From positions 1,364,001 through 1,428,000 of the forward strand of contig NZ_SBHM01000007.1 of assembly GCF_004028095.1 (NCBI RefSeq): a stretch of DNA of 64,000 nucleotides, read 5' to 3'. This stretch comes from Paenarthrobacter ureafaciens. Lineage in GTDB: Bacteria; Actinomycetota; Actinomycetes; Actinomycetales; Micrococcaceae. A program made the translations under genes and the position numbers. Positions 8,557 through 16,824 of this stretch are shown here, one piece after another. Every line of letters starts with the position of its first letter. Position 1 is the stretch's first letter. The notes beneath the pieces were generated by a model. That model searched no databases. It was not told where the DNA came from and saw nothing but the letters and a program-made list of their open reading frames with translations.

Positions 8557-10038
8557 CTAGTTGTTGCTCGCCTTGCGGGAGCGCGCGAACAGCAGGACAG
8601 CGCCGCCAAGGATCAGGGCGCCGGCAATGTAAAGGACGCTCGTTCCGGGGCCACCGGTGAACGGCAACTCAAAGCCCGAGTTGGACGGGACGTTCTTGAC
8701 CTGCAGGTCGATTCCCACAGGCGTCGTTGTGGCATTGATCAGGAAGGAGATCGGTTCGGCGAGCAACTCGTATCCGGCAGGCGCCTTGGTTTCAACCAGG
8801 TAGTAGGTACGGAAGTTGGCATCGCCCTGTGCAACGGCAACGCCGTTGGCCCAATCGGAGTAACGCAGACCGGACACGGTCAGCGTTCCATCAGCAGCAA
8901 CGGTGAACTCGGTCTCGCCGTTCAGGCTGATCGGGTTGGTGCCGGCCTCGGCGTCAGCCTGGTTGGTGTAGATGGAGAAGGAGGCTCCAGCCAGGGCTGC
9001 GCCGTTCTCGTCAACCTTCTCAAGGGTGATCTCACCCCACTTGGTAACAACCGGAGGCGTGACGATCGGGCCGCCGGGCTGGCCCGGGGTGGCGTTGACG
9101 CTGGCAGCGTTCGGGTAGACCAAAGCTTCGTTCTCGATCTCACCAATGGTGTTCACGGTGGTGCCAACAACCATCTTGACGCGGCTGTCCGTGTGGGCCT
9201 CCAGGACGTCCAGGCCGGCCGGAGTGAAGACTACGGAGACGGTGTTTGACGCAGAATCGAAGACCACCGTGTAGTCGACACCTTCGGTGAGGACCGTGCC
9301 GTCAACCAGGCTGAGAGTAGTGCTGACGTACGTCAGCTTGTCGTCGAGCTGGTCGACGATCTTGTAGCCGTCGATGACTTCCTCATTGGGGATGTCGCCG
9401 GTGATGGTGAAGTCGATCTGGTCGCCCAGCTTGACGTCGGGAGCATCGGTGACGGTCTTTTCCGCCCCGCTGACCGAGTTCTTCGGGTAAACATGGACGT
9501 CGTAGAGCCAGTTGTCCTGGTTGTCCGGGTCGGTCAAGGGAATGGATACCAGGAACGGTGCCGACGGCGTCACACCGGCGGGGTAGTTGGTCTCCGTGAC
9601 GAGGTACAGGCCTACAGGGAGGTTGGTGAAGGCTGCAGTACCCTGGCTGTCGGTGGCCTGTGCCTGTCCCGCGCCGAGACTGTATCCGGCGCCGGTGATG
9701 GACCCTGTGGGATCCGAGGGCGAGAAGACGCTGCTCAGGTTGTGTGCGGCGTCCCATCCCGCGTTGGAGCCCAGATCGATGGTGTTGACCTGCTGGACTG
9801 TGAACTCAATGCCGCTCAGCGGCGTCAGTCCCGAGGTATCCACGGGAGTGCCGTTGTTGGGCAAGCCCGTGGGAGTGGCGGGACGTTCGAACTTGTGAAC
9901 AGTGATGGAGCCTGTCTGGTCCGGGTCCACCAAGGGGGCGGCGGTGGCCGGCGCGACCGAGAAGGTCATTGCCAGCACCGCCCCGGTAAGCGTTGCAGCG
10001 GCGGTCTTCAATAACCGCCGGGAGCTTGGGTTACTCAC
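8557..10038 (-). CDS. Major pilin subunit, SpaA-type, LPxTG-anchored
   Basis: 493 residues starting at a GTG (10038) with AAAGAGG upstream; the open frame reads 96 codons further but that part is not protein-like. Signal peptide about 1-34 ending ATAAP. Pilin motif WLYDVHVYPKN at 177-187 provides the lysine used in polymerisation. E-boxes LYLVTETNYPAG (about 144-155) and YYLVETKAPAGYELL (412-426) support intramolecular isopeptide bonds. The cell-wall sorting signal LPFTG (458-462) is followed by a hydrophobic helix and a basic tail. Known family: fimbrial isopeptide-forming backbone pilins of Gram-positives. Between the ancillary gene and the class C sortase. Confidence 0.95.
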   Translation of the reverse strand: MSNPSSRRLLKTAAATLTGAVLAMTFSVAPATAAPLVDPDQTGSITVHKFERPATPTGLPNNGTPVDTSGLTPLSGIEFTVQQVNTIDLGSNAGWDAAHNLSSVFSPSDPTGSITGAGYSLGAGQAQATDSQGTAAFTNLPVGLYLVTETNYPAGVTPSAPFLVSIPLTDPDNQDNWLYDVHVYPKNSVSGAEKTVTDAPDVKLGDQIDFTITGDIPNEEVIDGYKIVDQLDDKLTYVSTTLSLVDGTVLTEGVDYTVVFDSASNTVSVVFTPAGLDVLEAHTDSRVKMVVGTTVNTIGEIENEALVYPNAASVNATPGQPGGPIVTPPVVTKWGEITLEKVDENGAALAGASFSIYTNQADAEAGTNPISLNGETEFTVAADGTLTVSGLRYSDWANGVAVAQGDANFRTYYLVETKAPAGYELLAEPISFLINATTTPVGIDLQVKNVPSNSGFELPFTGGPGTSVLYIAGALILGGAVLLFARSRKASNN

Positions 10039-10094
10039 TCTTTTCCTCTTTCTGTTTATTGATGGTGCAGATGCTCGGAAGTGAACATTCAGGG

Positions 10095-10124
10095 CCGGGC
10101 GGCCCAAGGGAACGAACCGCCCGG
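10095..10124 (-). terminator. Intergenic hairpin between ancillary pilus gene and major pilin
   Basis: Stem CCGGGCGG / CCGCCCGG (8 bp, perfect) with a 14-base loop, starting six bases after the ancillary-gene stop on the minus strand. No T tract. Probably an mRNA processing or stabilising structure rather than a full terminator, as the pilin gene follows within 60 bases (inference). Confidence 0.4.
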
Positions 10125-10129
10125 TGGTT

Positions 10130-12736
10130 TTAGGTGATGGGTTGCTGCTTGCGCTTGCCCCGGACGCCCGGCATTGCCAGGACGACGGCAAACAGGAGGA
10201 GCGCTGAGCCGGCCATGGTGAACGGCCACCAGCCGATTCCGCCCGATTCCGGGAGCTTGAGCGCGGGAACGTCCTTGACGGTGAGCAGGAAGATGCCGTC
10301 TCCGTTGGCGTCAGTGGTCGTGACAACGCCTCCTCCGCTGCCCTGGCCCAAACTCACGGAGCCGTCGGCGGCGATGGTGAACTGCACGGGTTCCGCGAGC
10401 AGGTTGAAGCCGACCGGGGCTGCGGTTTCTTCCAGCCAGTACACGCCCGGCTGGATGCCTTCGAGCTGGAATTGTCCGGTCTGGCCTACGATTGCCGCGA
10501 CGGTGTAAGCGGTGTTGACCGCTCCGGGAGTTCCGCTTGCATCGTCGTGGATGGCCCAGCTCGACCCATCCATCGGAACCCAGGTGGACGCGGATGATTC
10601 GCCGATCTTTTCAATGAGGACCTTGGCCGGTGTCCGGTGGGTGGTGGTGCAATCGGCTCCGGGCGTGCCGGATCCGGTGGCGCACTGCTGCGGGGGAATC
10701 GCTGCGCTGCCGGTGACCGTGTTGATCAGCGTGGAGTTCCAGGCACCCTGGTTGACGGTGACGCTGTACTGCAAGGTTGCAGTCTTCCCGGCGGGAAGCG
10801 TGAAGGGCGCAGTGCTGAGCGTGGTGGACGGTGAAACCGGATTCGCCACAGGAGTCGGAGCGCCCGAACCGATGGTCAGGAGTGCAGAGCCATTCACGAA
10901 GGTGGCCTTGTTGAGGACCCCGGCGAGGTTGTCCGTTAGGACAATGCCGCTGATCTGTCCCACCACGCTCGTTGCGGTAACGGTGTAGGTGATGGTGTCG
11001 CCCGGGTTCACGAACTGCCCGACGGCGGTCCCGCTGCCATTGACGGAGGCCGTTTTCTTGATCGTCCAGGCGGGGTCGGCGGGGACTTCGGCATCATCGC
11101 TGGCGGTCACTGGATTGCCGAGGGGCGGATTGCCGGTGACCATGGCGGTGTTCGTCAGCAGGCCGCTGGTGACATCCACGGCACTAATGACGTACGTAGC
11201 AGTGGCGGTCACGGTTTGGCCCGGGAGCAATATTCCAGGGAGGCCGGGCCAGGTGTAGGAGAGGGCGCTCATGGTGCCGGTGCCGGAGAACTGGGTCTCG
11301 TTGATGACGACTCCGGTCAGCGTGACGTTTCCTGTGTTCTGGGCGGTGAAGGAATACGTGGCTGTTTCCCCGGCAACCATGGTGCTCTTGTTCACGGACT
11401 TCACCAGCGAAATGGATGGGGCGGGAACGATTGCCGGGGAGATGGTGAAGGTATAGTCCTCAACTTCACCGGAATCGGAAGCTCCGATGGGGACCTGCGT
11501 TTGGGTGCTGTTGTACCCCACGCGGAAGCGAGCGTAGGTGTCTCCGGCCGTTACTGTCGACAGCCCGGTCCAGTTGAGCGTTGCTTGTGTTGCCCCCGCT
11601 GCGAAGGTTGCGCAGGCCCGTTCCGCCGGGTTGTCGAAGCGGCCGTTTTTGTTGAAGTCGATCCATCCGCAAACCGTGCCTGCTTTGCTGGCGCCGGTGA
11701 TGGCAACCGTGGTGGAGTAACTGCTTGTTCCGGCCGTGAACGGTGCAAGGGTCACGCCGTCATCGTTTTGGTCCAGGGTGGCCGAGGCGCTGGCGTTGGG
11801 CGAGGAGGTGCCGTTGGCCACGAGTGCGTTGTCCTCGGTGACGTTCGGTCCCAGTGCGACGTCGGAGAGGATGGCCCGGGCAGCGTTGCTTTGGTCATAC
11901 GACGCCGGTGCGTCTCCGAAGTCCTGCGGCACTGTCATGGTAACGACGTAGTTATCCTGGTTGTGCCCCTGCTTCGAGATGTCGTTCTCTGTGTAGCCCG
12001 GCAGTGTTGAGCTCACCGGGACGAAGACGCCGGTGACATTGAAGGTCACGCTGGTCACAACGCCGTTGATGCGGACAGAACCACATCCCGCCGAAGCCTG
12101 CGCATCTAACGGATCCGGCGTGCCAGTCTGAACGCCGGAAGTGCAGGAGACTCCCGAGTTGTGGTTGGTGTTGGTGATCGAGTTCCCCGAAACGGCGAGG
12201 TTGCCGCCGGAAAGTTTGGTCAGGCTCAGCCCCGGCGTGGCCAGATTGAGGACGGCGTGGTGCTGCGACTGCCCATCGATGGTGTTGTTGTCGTTTTCAT
12301 CAAAATAGACGTGGCCGCCCAAGCCGGCGATATTGAGCACGGGGTTCCGCACAGGCTGGTTGAAGGACATGGTGAGAGTTCCCAAACCGCTGCATGTTCC
12401 GGACGCGGGGCAGTTGTTGGTGAGTTCGGTGACGATTTCCACGCCGGGTGTATTGGTCGCGATCCCTTGTTGGTAGTCGGAGGCAACGTAGCCGCGGCTG
12501 TCCATCCTGGCCCCGCCTACCACCCCGGTCAGCCCGCCAATGTTATAGGTGGTGGTCAAATTGGATCCGGGCATGGTCAAGATCGCCTGCCCAGGGCTGA
12601 CGGTGGCGTTGTTAATGGCTACTTGATAAGCCCGCGCAGGTGTCACGGCGCCCGGGATCGCGCTGGCGAGTATCCCCAGGAGGACCACCAACGTGGCGAT
12701 AAAGGCTCTCGCCTTCTTTGATGTTGACTTAGACAA
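10130..12736 (-). CDS. Large LPxTG-anchored ancillary/tip pilus protein (GEVED, DUF11, SpaA domains)
   Basis: 868 residues from a TTG start with GAAGGGAAG upstream. Signal peptide about 1-36 (ATPARA-type end). In order: an N-terminal beta domain with FDENDNNTIDG; a domain opening DFGDAPASYD and closing SGEVEDYTF (GEVED, about 270-430); two DUF11-like beta-sandwich repeats (about 440-555 and 557-680); a SpaA-like prealbumin-fold domain with E-box YWLEETAAPVGFNLL; and an LPESG sorting signal, membrane helix and basic tail. No von Willebrand A domain or MIDAS motif is visible, unlike many tip adhesins. It lacks an obvious YPKN pilin motif, fitting a terminal or decorating subunit. First gene of the pilus operon. 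Confidence 0.87.
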   Translation of the reverse strand: MSKSTSKKARAFIATLVVLLGILASAIPGAVTPARAYQVAINNATVSPGQAILTMPGSNLTTTYNIGGLTGVVGGARMDSRGYVASDYQQGIATNTPGVEIVTELTNNCPASGTCSGLGTLTMSFNQPVRNPVLNIAGLGGHVYFDENDNNTIDGQSQHHAVLNLATPGLSLTKLSGGNLAVSGNSITNTNHNSGVSCTSGVQTGTPDPLDAQASAGCGSVRINGVVTSVTFNVTGVFVPVSSTLPGYTENDISKQGHNQDNYVVTMTVPQDFGDAPASYDQSNAARAILSDVALGPNVTEDNALVANGTSSPNASASATLDQNDDGVTLAPFTAGTSSYSTTVAITGASKAGTVCGWIDFNKNGRFDNPAERACATFAAGATQATLNWTGLSTVTAGDTYARFRVGYNSTQTQVPIGASDSGEVEDYTFTISPAIVPAPSISLVKSVNKSTMVAGETATYSFTAQNTGNVTLTGVVINETQFSGTGTMSALSYTWPGLPGILLPGQTVTATATYVISAVDVTSGLLTNTAMVTGNPPLGNPVTASDDAEVPADPAWTIKKTASVNGSGTAVGQFVNPGDTITYTVTATSVVGQISGIVLTDNLAGVLNKATFVNGSALLTIGSGAPTPVANPVSPSTTLSTAPFTLPAGKTATLQYSVTVNQGAWNSTLINTVTGSAAIPPQQCATGSGTPGADCTTTHRTPAKVLIEKIGESSASTWVPMDGSSWAIHDDASGTPGAVNTAYTVAAIVGQTGQFQLEGIQPGVYWLEETAAPVGFNLLAEPVQFTIAADGSVSLGQGSGGGVVTTTDANGDGIFLLTVKDVPALKLPESGGIGWWPFTMAGSALLLFAVVLAMPGVRGKRKQQPIT

Positions 12737-13007
12737 CGTCTTCCCTTCAGCGTCTTTCCGGAATTGGCGCGGCCGCTGGATGTGGACGCACGCCAGGGGC
12801 CATGAGGCTGTCCGATGCGATCGGACCGGATATCGCTGTTAAAGGCGGCTGAAAGGGCGAATTGTGTTGCCGAAACGAATGTGACCTTAGTCACGCTTAC
12901 CTCATGACCGGAGCTTGCAGCCCGGCATTGCAGAGAAGCCGTGGATTCAGGCTCCGGGGCGCGACAATATGGCCGCGCTCATGAGGGCGGCTTTTGAAGG
13001 GGTCCGG
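12737..13007. promoter_or_regulatory. Upstream region of the pilus operon with a CRP/GlxR-like site and a second dyad
   Basis: No gene seen. TGTGACCTTAGTCACG at 12880-12895 matches the CRP-family consensus TGTGA-N6-TCACA at 9 of 10 positions. A separate perfect dyad GTCCGAT-GCG-ATCGGAC lies at 12810-12826. They are about 145 and 75 bases from the ancillary-gene start. Actinobacteria use GlxR/Crp proteins with this consensus; cAMP-type control of the pilus is an inference. The TetR gene to the right ends at 13008, so the region serves only the pilus side. Confidence 0.45.
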
Positions 13008-13706
13008 CTATCGCCGCAGGGCTCCAAGTCCGGCTATGAGTGCCTCCAGCCCGAGGCTGAAGGCGACGTTCGTGGGCATTGCGTGGCCCTCGGCGGCAAG
13101 CCGGTCCACTGCGGCGGTGAAGTTGGGTACCTGGTCCGCCAGGCTGCCGGCGTCGAAGATGTCCTCCGGCGCATTGACGTCGTAGGCCGCCCCGAATACG
13201 AAGGCCTCCAAGGCGACGATCGCAGAGATGATCCGCTCCTCGGGGAACCCGGCATCGCGGAATCCTGCCGTGACGGCCTCATACATGGCCAGCGTTTTGG
13301 GGGCGTTGGCAACGGGCAGGACGGCGATGACCGGGATGAGGGGCGTGTGCTTGGAAAAGACGTCCCGGTACGACCATGCCCATTTGCGGACGGCGACGTC
13401 CCAGGGTTCGGTGCCAAACGCCGATACATCCACCATGGCAGCCAGGTGATCCTCGAGAAGCAGCAGTACGTCGTCCTTGGAGGAAACGTGGTTATAGAGG
13501 GCGGATGGCGCTACGCCCAGCGATTTGGCGAGGGCCGCCATGGTGAGTCCGTCGTAGCCTTTGGCGCTGATCAACTCGAGTGCCGCCGTCGTGATGCCGT
13601 TCTGGTCCAAAACCCGCGCTACGGGACGACCGGCGCGTCGCCGGGTTTTACCGGCGGGAGCGGCGCCGACAGTTGAAGGCGCGGCGTCGGGGGTGGGTGC
13701 GGGCAT
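13008..13706 (-). CDS. TetR-family transcriptional regulator, probable repressor of putrescine oxidase
   Basis: About 232 residues. A basic Ala/Pro-rich N-terminus ending in KTRRRAGRPVARV leads to the TetR helix-turn-helix (GLTMAALAKSLGVAPSALYNHVSSKDDVL), then a C-terminal ligand domain of the TetR_C type. Start chosen at 13706 because GAAAGG lies seven bases upstream; ATGs at 13727 and 13739 are alternatives. Divergent from putrescine oxidase with a perfect palindrome between them (13789-13811). Control of puo, with a polyamine or aldehyde effector, is inferred from this arrangement. Confidence 0.8.
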   Translation of the reverse strand: MPAPTPDAAPSTVGAAPAGKTRRRAGRPVARVLDQNGITTAALELISAKGYDGLTMAALAKSLGVAPSALYNHVSSKDDVLLLLEDHLAAMVDVSAFGTEPWDVAVRKWAWSYRDVFSKHTPLIPVIAVLPVANAPKTLAMYEAVTAGFRDAGFPEERIISAIVALEAFVFGAAYDVNAPEDIFDAGSLADQVPNFTAAVDRLAAEGHAMPTNVAFSLGLEALIAGLGALRR

Positions 13707-13788
13707 CGGAAGCCTTTCTGCTGCCATTGTCCCCAGCATTATTCCATTGCAGGTCTTCCCAGCAGCTGAAGCCGGCGCTACTATGAAT

Positions 13789-13811
13789 ATAAATGAATGG
13801 CATTCATTTAT
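13789..13811. promoter_or_regulatory. Perfect 11-bp inverted repeat: TetR operator between regulator and puo
   Basis: Arms ATAAATGAATG (13789-13799) and CATTCATTTAT (13801-13811) with a single central base. It is 38 bases upstream of the puo start and about 80 upstream of the TetR start, in an AT-rich patch in otherwise GC-rich DNA. Size and perfect symmetry are typical of TetR operators. Confidence 0.75.
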
Positions 13812-13848
13812 TGGCCAGCCACCACCCGGCGGCCACGGAAAGGACATC

Positions 13849-15222
13849 ATGCAGAATCTTGAGCGCGACGTTGTGATCGTCGGTGCCGGTCCGTCAGGGT
13901 TGACGGCCGCGCGTGAACTGAAAAAGGCAGGACTTAGCGTTGCGGTACTCGAAGCCCGCGACCGCGTAGGTGGCCGCACATGGACCGACACCGTCGACGG
14001 AGCCATGCTGGAAATCGGCGGCCAGTGGGTTTCCCCGGACCAGACCGCACTCATGGCACTGCTCGAAGAGCTCGGTCTGGAGATGTACCCGCGCTACCGT
14101 GACGGAGAATCCGTCTACATCGGAGCGGACGGAAAGCGGGTCCAGTACACCGGCGACACTTTCCCGGTCAGCGAGACGACCAAAGCCGAGATGGACAAGC
14201 TGGTAAGGATCCTGGACGAACTCGCCGCGGAAATCGGTCCGACCGAACCCTGGGCCCATCCGAAGGCCCGTGAGCTGGACACCATCTCCTTCCACCACTG
14301 GCTCCGCCGGAACTCCCACGATGAGGAAGCCTGCAACAACATCGGCCTCTTCATTGCCGGTGGCATGCTCACCAAGCCCGCACATGCTTTCTCCGCCCTG
14401 CAGGCGGTGCTCATGGCCGCATCCGCCGGGTCCTTCACCCACCTGACGGATGAGGACTTCATCCTGGACAAGCGGGTAATCGGCGGCATGCAGCAGGTCT
14501 CCCTGTTGCAGGCGGCGGAACTGGGCGCCGACGTCGTTCTTAGCAGCCCGGTGCGCACCATCAATTGGGAAGAAAACCGTGCGACGGTCGAATCGGACCG
14601 GGCAACCGTCAACGCGCGCTACGTGATCATGGCCGTACCGCCGAACCTGTACTCCCGGGTTTCGTTCAACCCGCCGCTGCCGCGCCGCCAGCACCAGATG
14701 CACCAGCACCAGTCGCTGGGCCTGGTCATTAAGGTCCACGCTGTGTACAAGACGCCGTTCTGGCGCGAAGACGGATTGTCGGGGACCTGCTTCAGCGCCG
14801 GTGCCCTGGTCCAGGAGGTTTACGACAACACCAACCACGGCGACACCCGCGGCACCCTGGTCGGCTTTGTCTCCGACGAAAAGGCCGACGCAGTCTTCGA
14901 ACTCAGCGCTGAAGATCGGAAGAAGGCCATCCTGGAGTCGATCGCCGGGTTCCTGGGAGAGAAGGCCCTGGCCCCCGAGGTCTACTACGAGTCCGACTGG
15001 GGGTCGGAAGAATGGACCCGTGGGGCGTACGCCTCCAGCTACGATCTGGGCGGCCTGCACCGCTACGGCAAGGACCAGCACGCCAACGTGGGCCCGATCT
15101 ACTGGGCTTCATCCGACCTCGCGGCCGAGGGCTACCAGCACGTGGACGGCGCCGTGCGCATGGGCCGGGCAACCGCCGCGCGCATCGTGGAAGCGGACAA
15201 ACTGGCGTCTGTTCTGACCTAA
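13849..15222 (+). CDS. puo: Putrescine oxidase (flavin amine oxidase)
   Basis: 457 residues. FAD-binding Rossmann motif VVIVGAGPSGLTAARELKKAG near the N-terminus, then ARDRVGGRTWTD and the GGQWVSPDQTALM segment, all typical of monoamine-oxidase-fold enzymes. The whole length resembles, from memory, the Rhodococcus/Micrococcus putrescine oxidases, including AGGMLTKPAHAFSALQAVLM, DFILDKRVIGGMQQ and RRQHQMHQHQSLGLVIKVHA. Reaction: putrescine + O2 + H2O to 4-aminobutanal, NH3 and H2O2, cytoplasmic. Start at 13849 has GGAAAGGA five bases upstream; upstream codons in the same frame run through the operator and are not coding. Its stop overlaps the next, convergent gene by four bases. Confidence 0.95.
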   Translation: MQNLERDVVIVGAGPSGLTAARELKKAGLSVAVLEARDRVGGRTWTDTVDGAMLEIGGQWVSPDQTALMALLEELGLEMYPRYRDGESVYIGADGKRVQYTGDTFPVSETTKAEMDKLVRILDELAAEIGPTEPWAHPKARELDTISFHHWLRRNSHDEEACNNIGLFIAGGMLTKPAHAFSALQAVLMAASAGSFTHLTDEDFILDKRVIGGMQQVSLLQAAELGADVVLSSPVRTINWEENRATVESDRATVNARYVIMAVPPNLYSRVSFNPPLPRRQHQMHQHQSLGLVIKVHAVYKTPFWREDGLSGTCFSAGALVQEVYDNTNHGDTRGTLVGFVSDEKADAVFELSAEDRKKAILESIAGFLGEKALAPEVYYESDWGSEEWTRGAYASSYDLGGLHRYGKDQHANVGPIYWASSDLAAEGYQHVDGAVRMGRATAARIVEADKLASVLT

Positions 15223-15779
15223 CCGGCGCTGGGGGTGCCCGCCGTGCCGGTGGGTACCCCTGCCGCGCGTTCAGCGGCGGCAAGGGCATGGGCAAGGCGT
15301 TCGACGGCGGCACGGTAGTCGGTTCCGGCCGTCACCTTGCAGTGCTCGGCCTCCCGCATGGCTTGGGTAAGCGCGGCGGTTTCGGGCACCCGAACGTCGG
15401 ACATTGCCGGGAAGTCAATGGCGAAAGCAGGGTCCAACTCGTAGGTGCGCCACTTGGTGAGGAGGGCCTGGTGCCAGGTGGCATCATCTGCGAAACCCGT
15501 ACGACGGCGGGGCTCGGCAGCGCGGATACGCTCGACTTTGCGGATGGCCGCCAACGTTGCCGCCACCGTCGCGGCCGTGAGGGCAAGCATCACCAACCCG
15601 GCCGGTGCCCACTGCACGGCCGGAACCACAATCGCCGGTACCACCACAACGAGCCCGGCGAAGGCATCCCAAAAGATGGTGTCCGGCTCCGGCCCGCGGC
15701 CACGGGTCAGTTTTCGTTGCAGGACAATTGTGGTCGCCACGGTTGCAAGGACCAAAGCCAAGCCCCACATGACCATCAT
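15219..15779 (-). CDS. Hypothetical membrane protein with two to three N-terminal helices
   Basis: 186 residues from MMVMWGLALVLA (GGGAGGTG upstream). Hydrophobic segments at about 3-20, 38-57 and 58-77, then a soluble, mostly helical C-terminal half with several Ala-rich stretches. I do not recognise a family. It is convergent with puo (stops overlap) and divergent from the VOC gene. Coding character is good, but function is unknown. Confidence 0.7.
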   Translation of the reverse strand: MMVMWGLALVLATVATTIVLQRKLTRGRGPEPDTIFWDAFAGLVVVVPAIVVPAVQWAPAGLVMLALTAATVAATLAAIRKVERIRAAEPRRRTGFADDATWHQALLTKWRTYELDPAFAIDFPAMSDVRVPETAALTQAMREAEHCKVTAGTDYRAAVERLAHALAAAERAAGVPTGTAGTPSAG

Positions 15780-15916
15780 CGGAGCACCTCCCGGACGCAA
15801 AAGGCTGTGTTTTCAGTATGCGGTGCGCCGTGGAATTTGGGTACGGGTGCGGGGGCAATGACCCGAGTCCCGGGGCCGCCGTTCCTAGTGTCAGACCTGG
15901 CGCGTAGCCTTGGCCC

Positions 15917-16297
15917 ATGAGACTGAAAATGTGCAGCATCCACGTCAAAGATCCCGCCACTGCCCACGCGTTCTACACCGGGACACTCGGCTTCGACACC
16001 CTCATGGCGATGCCCGAATACAACCTGTTCATCATCAAGAACCCCGGCGCTGATGACACCGCAACGGGCCTCCTGCTGGAACCCAGCGACAACCCGATCG
16101 GTGCCAACTACATGAATGCCGTGTACGACGCCGGGATGCCGGCTGTGGTGCTGGGGGTGCCCGACGTCCGGGCCGAGTACGAGCGTCTGTTGGCCGCTGG
16201 CGTGGTGTTCAAGGGCGAGCCTGCCGAGGATCCATCCGGTATCAGTGCAGTGTTCGACGACGGCTGCGGGAACTTCGTGCAGCTGCATCAGGACTAG
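15917..16297 (+). CDS. VOC-superfamily protein (glyoxalase/dioxygenase fold)
   Basis: 126 residues. A beta-alpha-beta-beta-beta pattern begins MRLKMCSIHVKDPATAHAFYTGTLGF and ends VFDDGCGNFVQLHQD, the usual ends of a single VOC module. Metal-ligand positions (His9 and the C-terminal region) are plausible, but substrate cannot be read. Start context: TAGCCT at 15905-15910 then six bases then ATG, suggesting a leaderless mRNA. A bidirectional terminator follows. Confidence 0.82.
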   Translation: MRLKMCSIHVKDPATAHAFYTGTLGFDTLMAMPEYNLFIIKNPGADDTATGLLLEPSDNPIGANYMNAVYDAGMPAVVLGVPDVRAEYERLLAAGVVFKGEPAEDPSGISAVFDDGCGNFVQLHQD

Positions 16298-16304
16298 TTG
16301 CACA

Positions 16305-16338
16305 GCAATGGCCGGGACGCTGGAGTCCCGGCCATTGC
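16305..16338. terminator. Bidirectional terminator between convergent genes
   Basis: Perfect 14-bp stem GCAATGGCCGGGAC / GTCCCGGCCATTGC with a six-base loop, seven bases after the VOC stop and before the DUF5997 stop. Confidence 0.8.
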
Positions 16339-16344
16339 TTGGTG

Positions 16345-16791
16345 CTACGAGTTGCGCTTGGTTCCCTTGGGAGCTTCGCGTTTGGCGGCAGCATTCTCCC
16401 GGGCTTCCTTGGTGGCCGCTTTCTTTCGCTTCTCTTCCTTGACGCGCAGCGTTTCGGCGCGCACGGCGGCGTGGGTTGCACGCTCGACTACCAGCCACTG
16501 AGGCGGGGACTGGAGCAGCTCGGCGATTTCCGCCGTCGTCAGCGGTTCGGTGATGCCGCCGCGGGTGAGGCCGCTGATGGAGACGTTGAGTTTCTGCGCA
16601 ACAACCGGCCGCGGGTGCGGTCCGTTGCGGCGGAGTTCGGCAAGCCACTCGGGCGGGTTGGCCTGGAGTTCGGCGTATGCCTCGCGGGTGACGGGCGAGT
16701 CCTGGAACTCCTGGGGTGCAGCGGGCAGGTAGATGCCGAGTTTCTTGGCAGCTGTTGCCGGCTTCATGGTCTGGGAGTTCTTGGGAGTCAT
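16345..16791 (-). CDS. DUF5997 family protein
   Basis: 148 residues, soluble. The conserved core includes KPATAAKKLGIYLPAAPQEFQ, PPEWLAELRRNGPHPRPVVAQKL and ISGLTRGGITEPLT, which I associate with actinobacterial DUF5997. The C-terminal 45 residues are highly basic (Lys/Arg/Ala), suggesting nucleic-acid contact (inference). Divergent from the LysR-substrate-domain gene with only 33 bases between start codons, a conserved actinobacterial pairing as I recall. Minus-strand -10 TACCCT (16798-16803) lies six bases before the ATG: leaderless. Confidence 0.8.
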   Translation of the reverse strand: MTPKNSQTMKPATAAKKLGIYLPAAPQEFQDSPVTREAYAELQANPPEWLAELRRNGPHPRPVVAQKLNVSISGLTRGGITEPLTTAEIAELLQSPPQWLVVERATHAAVRAETLRVKEEKRKKAATKEARENAAAKREAPKGTKRNS

Positions 16792-16824
16792 GCTTCAAGG
16801 GTATCTGGCCGGTACTGTGAGTGT
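16792..16824. promoter_or_regulatory. Overlapping divergent leaderless promoters
   Basis: Within 33 bases are a minus-strand -10 (TACCCT, 16798-16803) for DUF5997 and a plus-strand -10 (TACTGT, 16813-16818) for the LysR-like gene, each exactly six bases from its start codon. Each promoter's -35 would fall inside the other gene, so polymerase could hardly occupy both at once (inference). Confidence 0.55.

Noticed and set aside
10039..10326. 96-codon N-terminal extension of the major pilin
   Set aside because: It would place a non-hydrophobic Ser/Arg-rich stretch before the signal peptide and overlap the ancillary gene. The GTG at 10038 with a ribosome site gives a normal signal peptide.
13894..15081. 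395-codon minus-strand frame opposite putrescine oxidase
   Set aside because: Shadow of a well-recognised flavoenzyme; no domain, no plausible start context.
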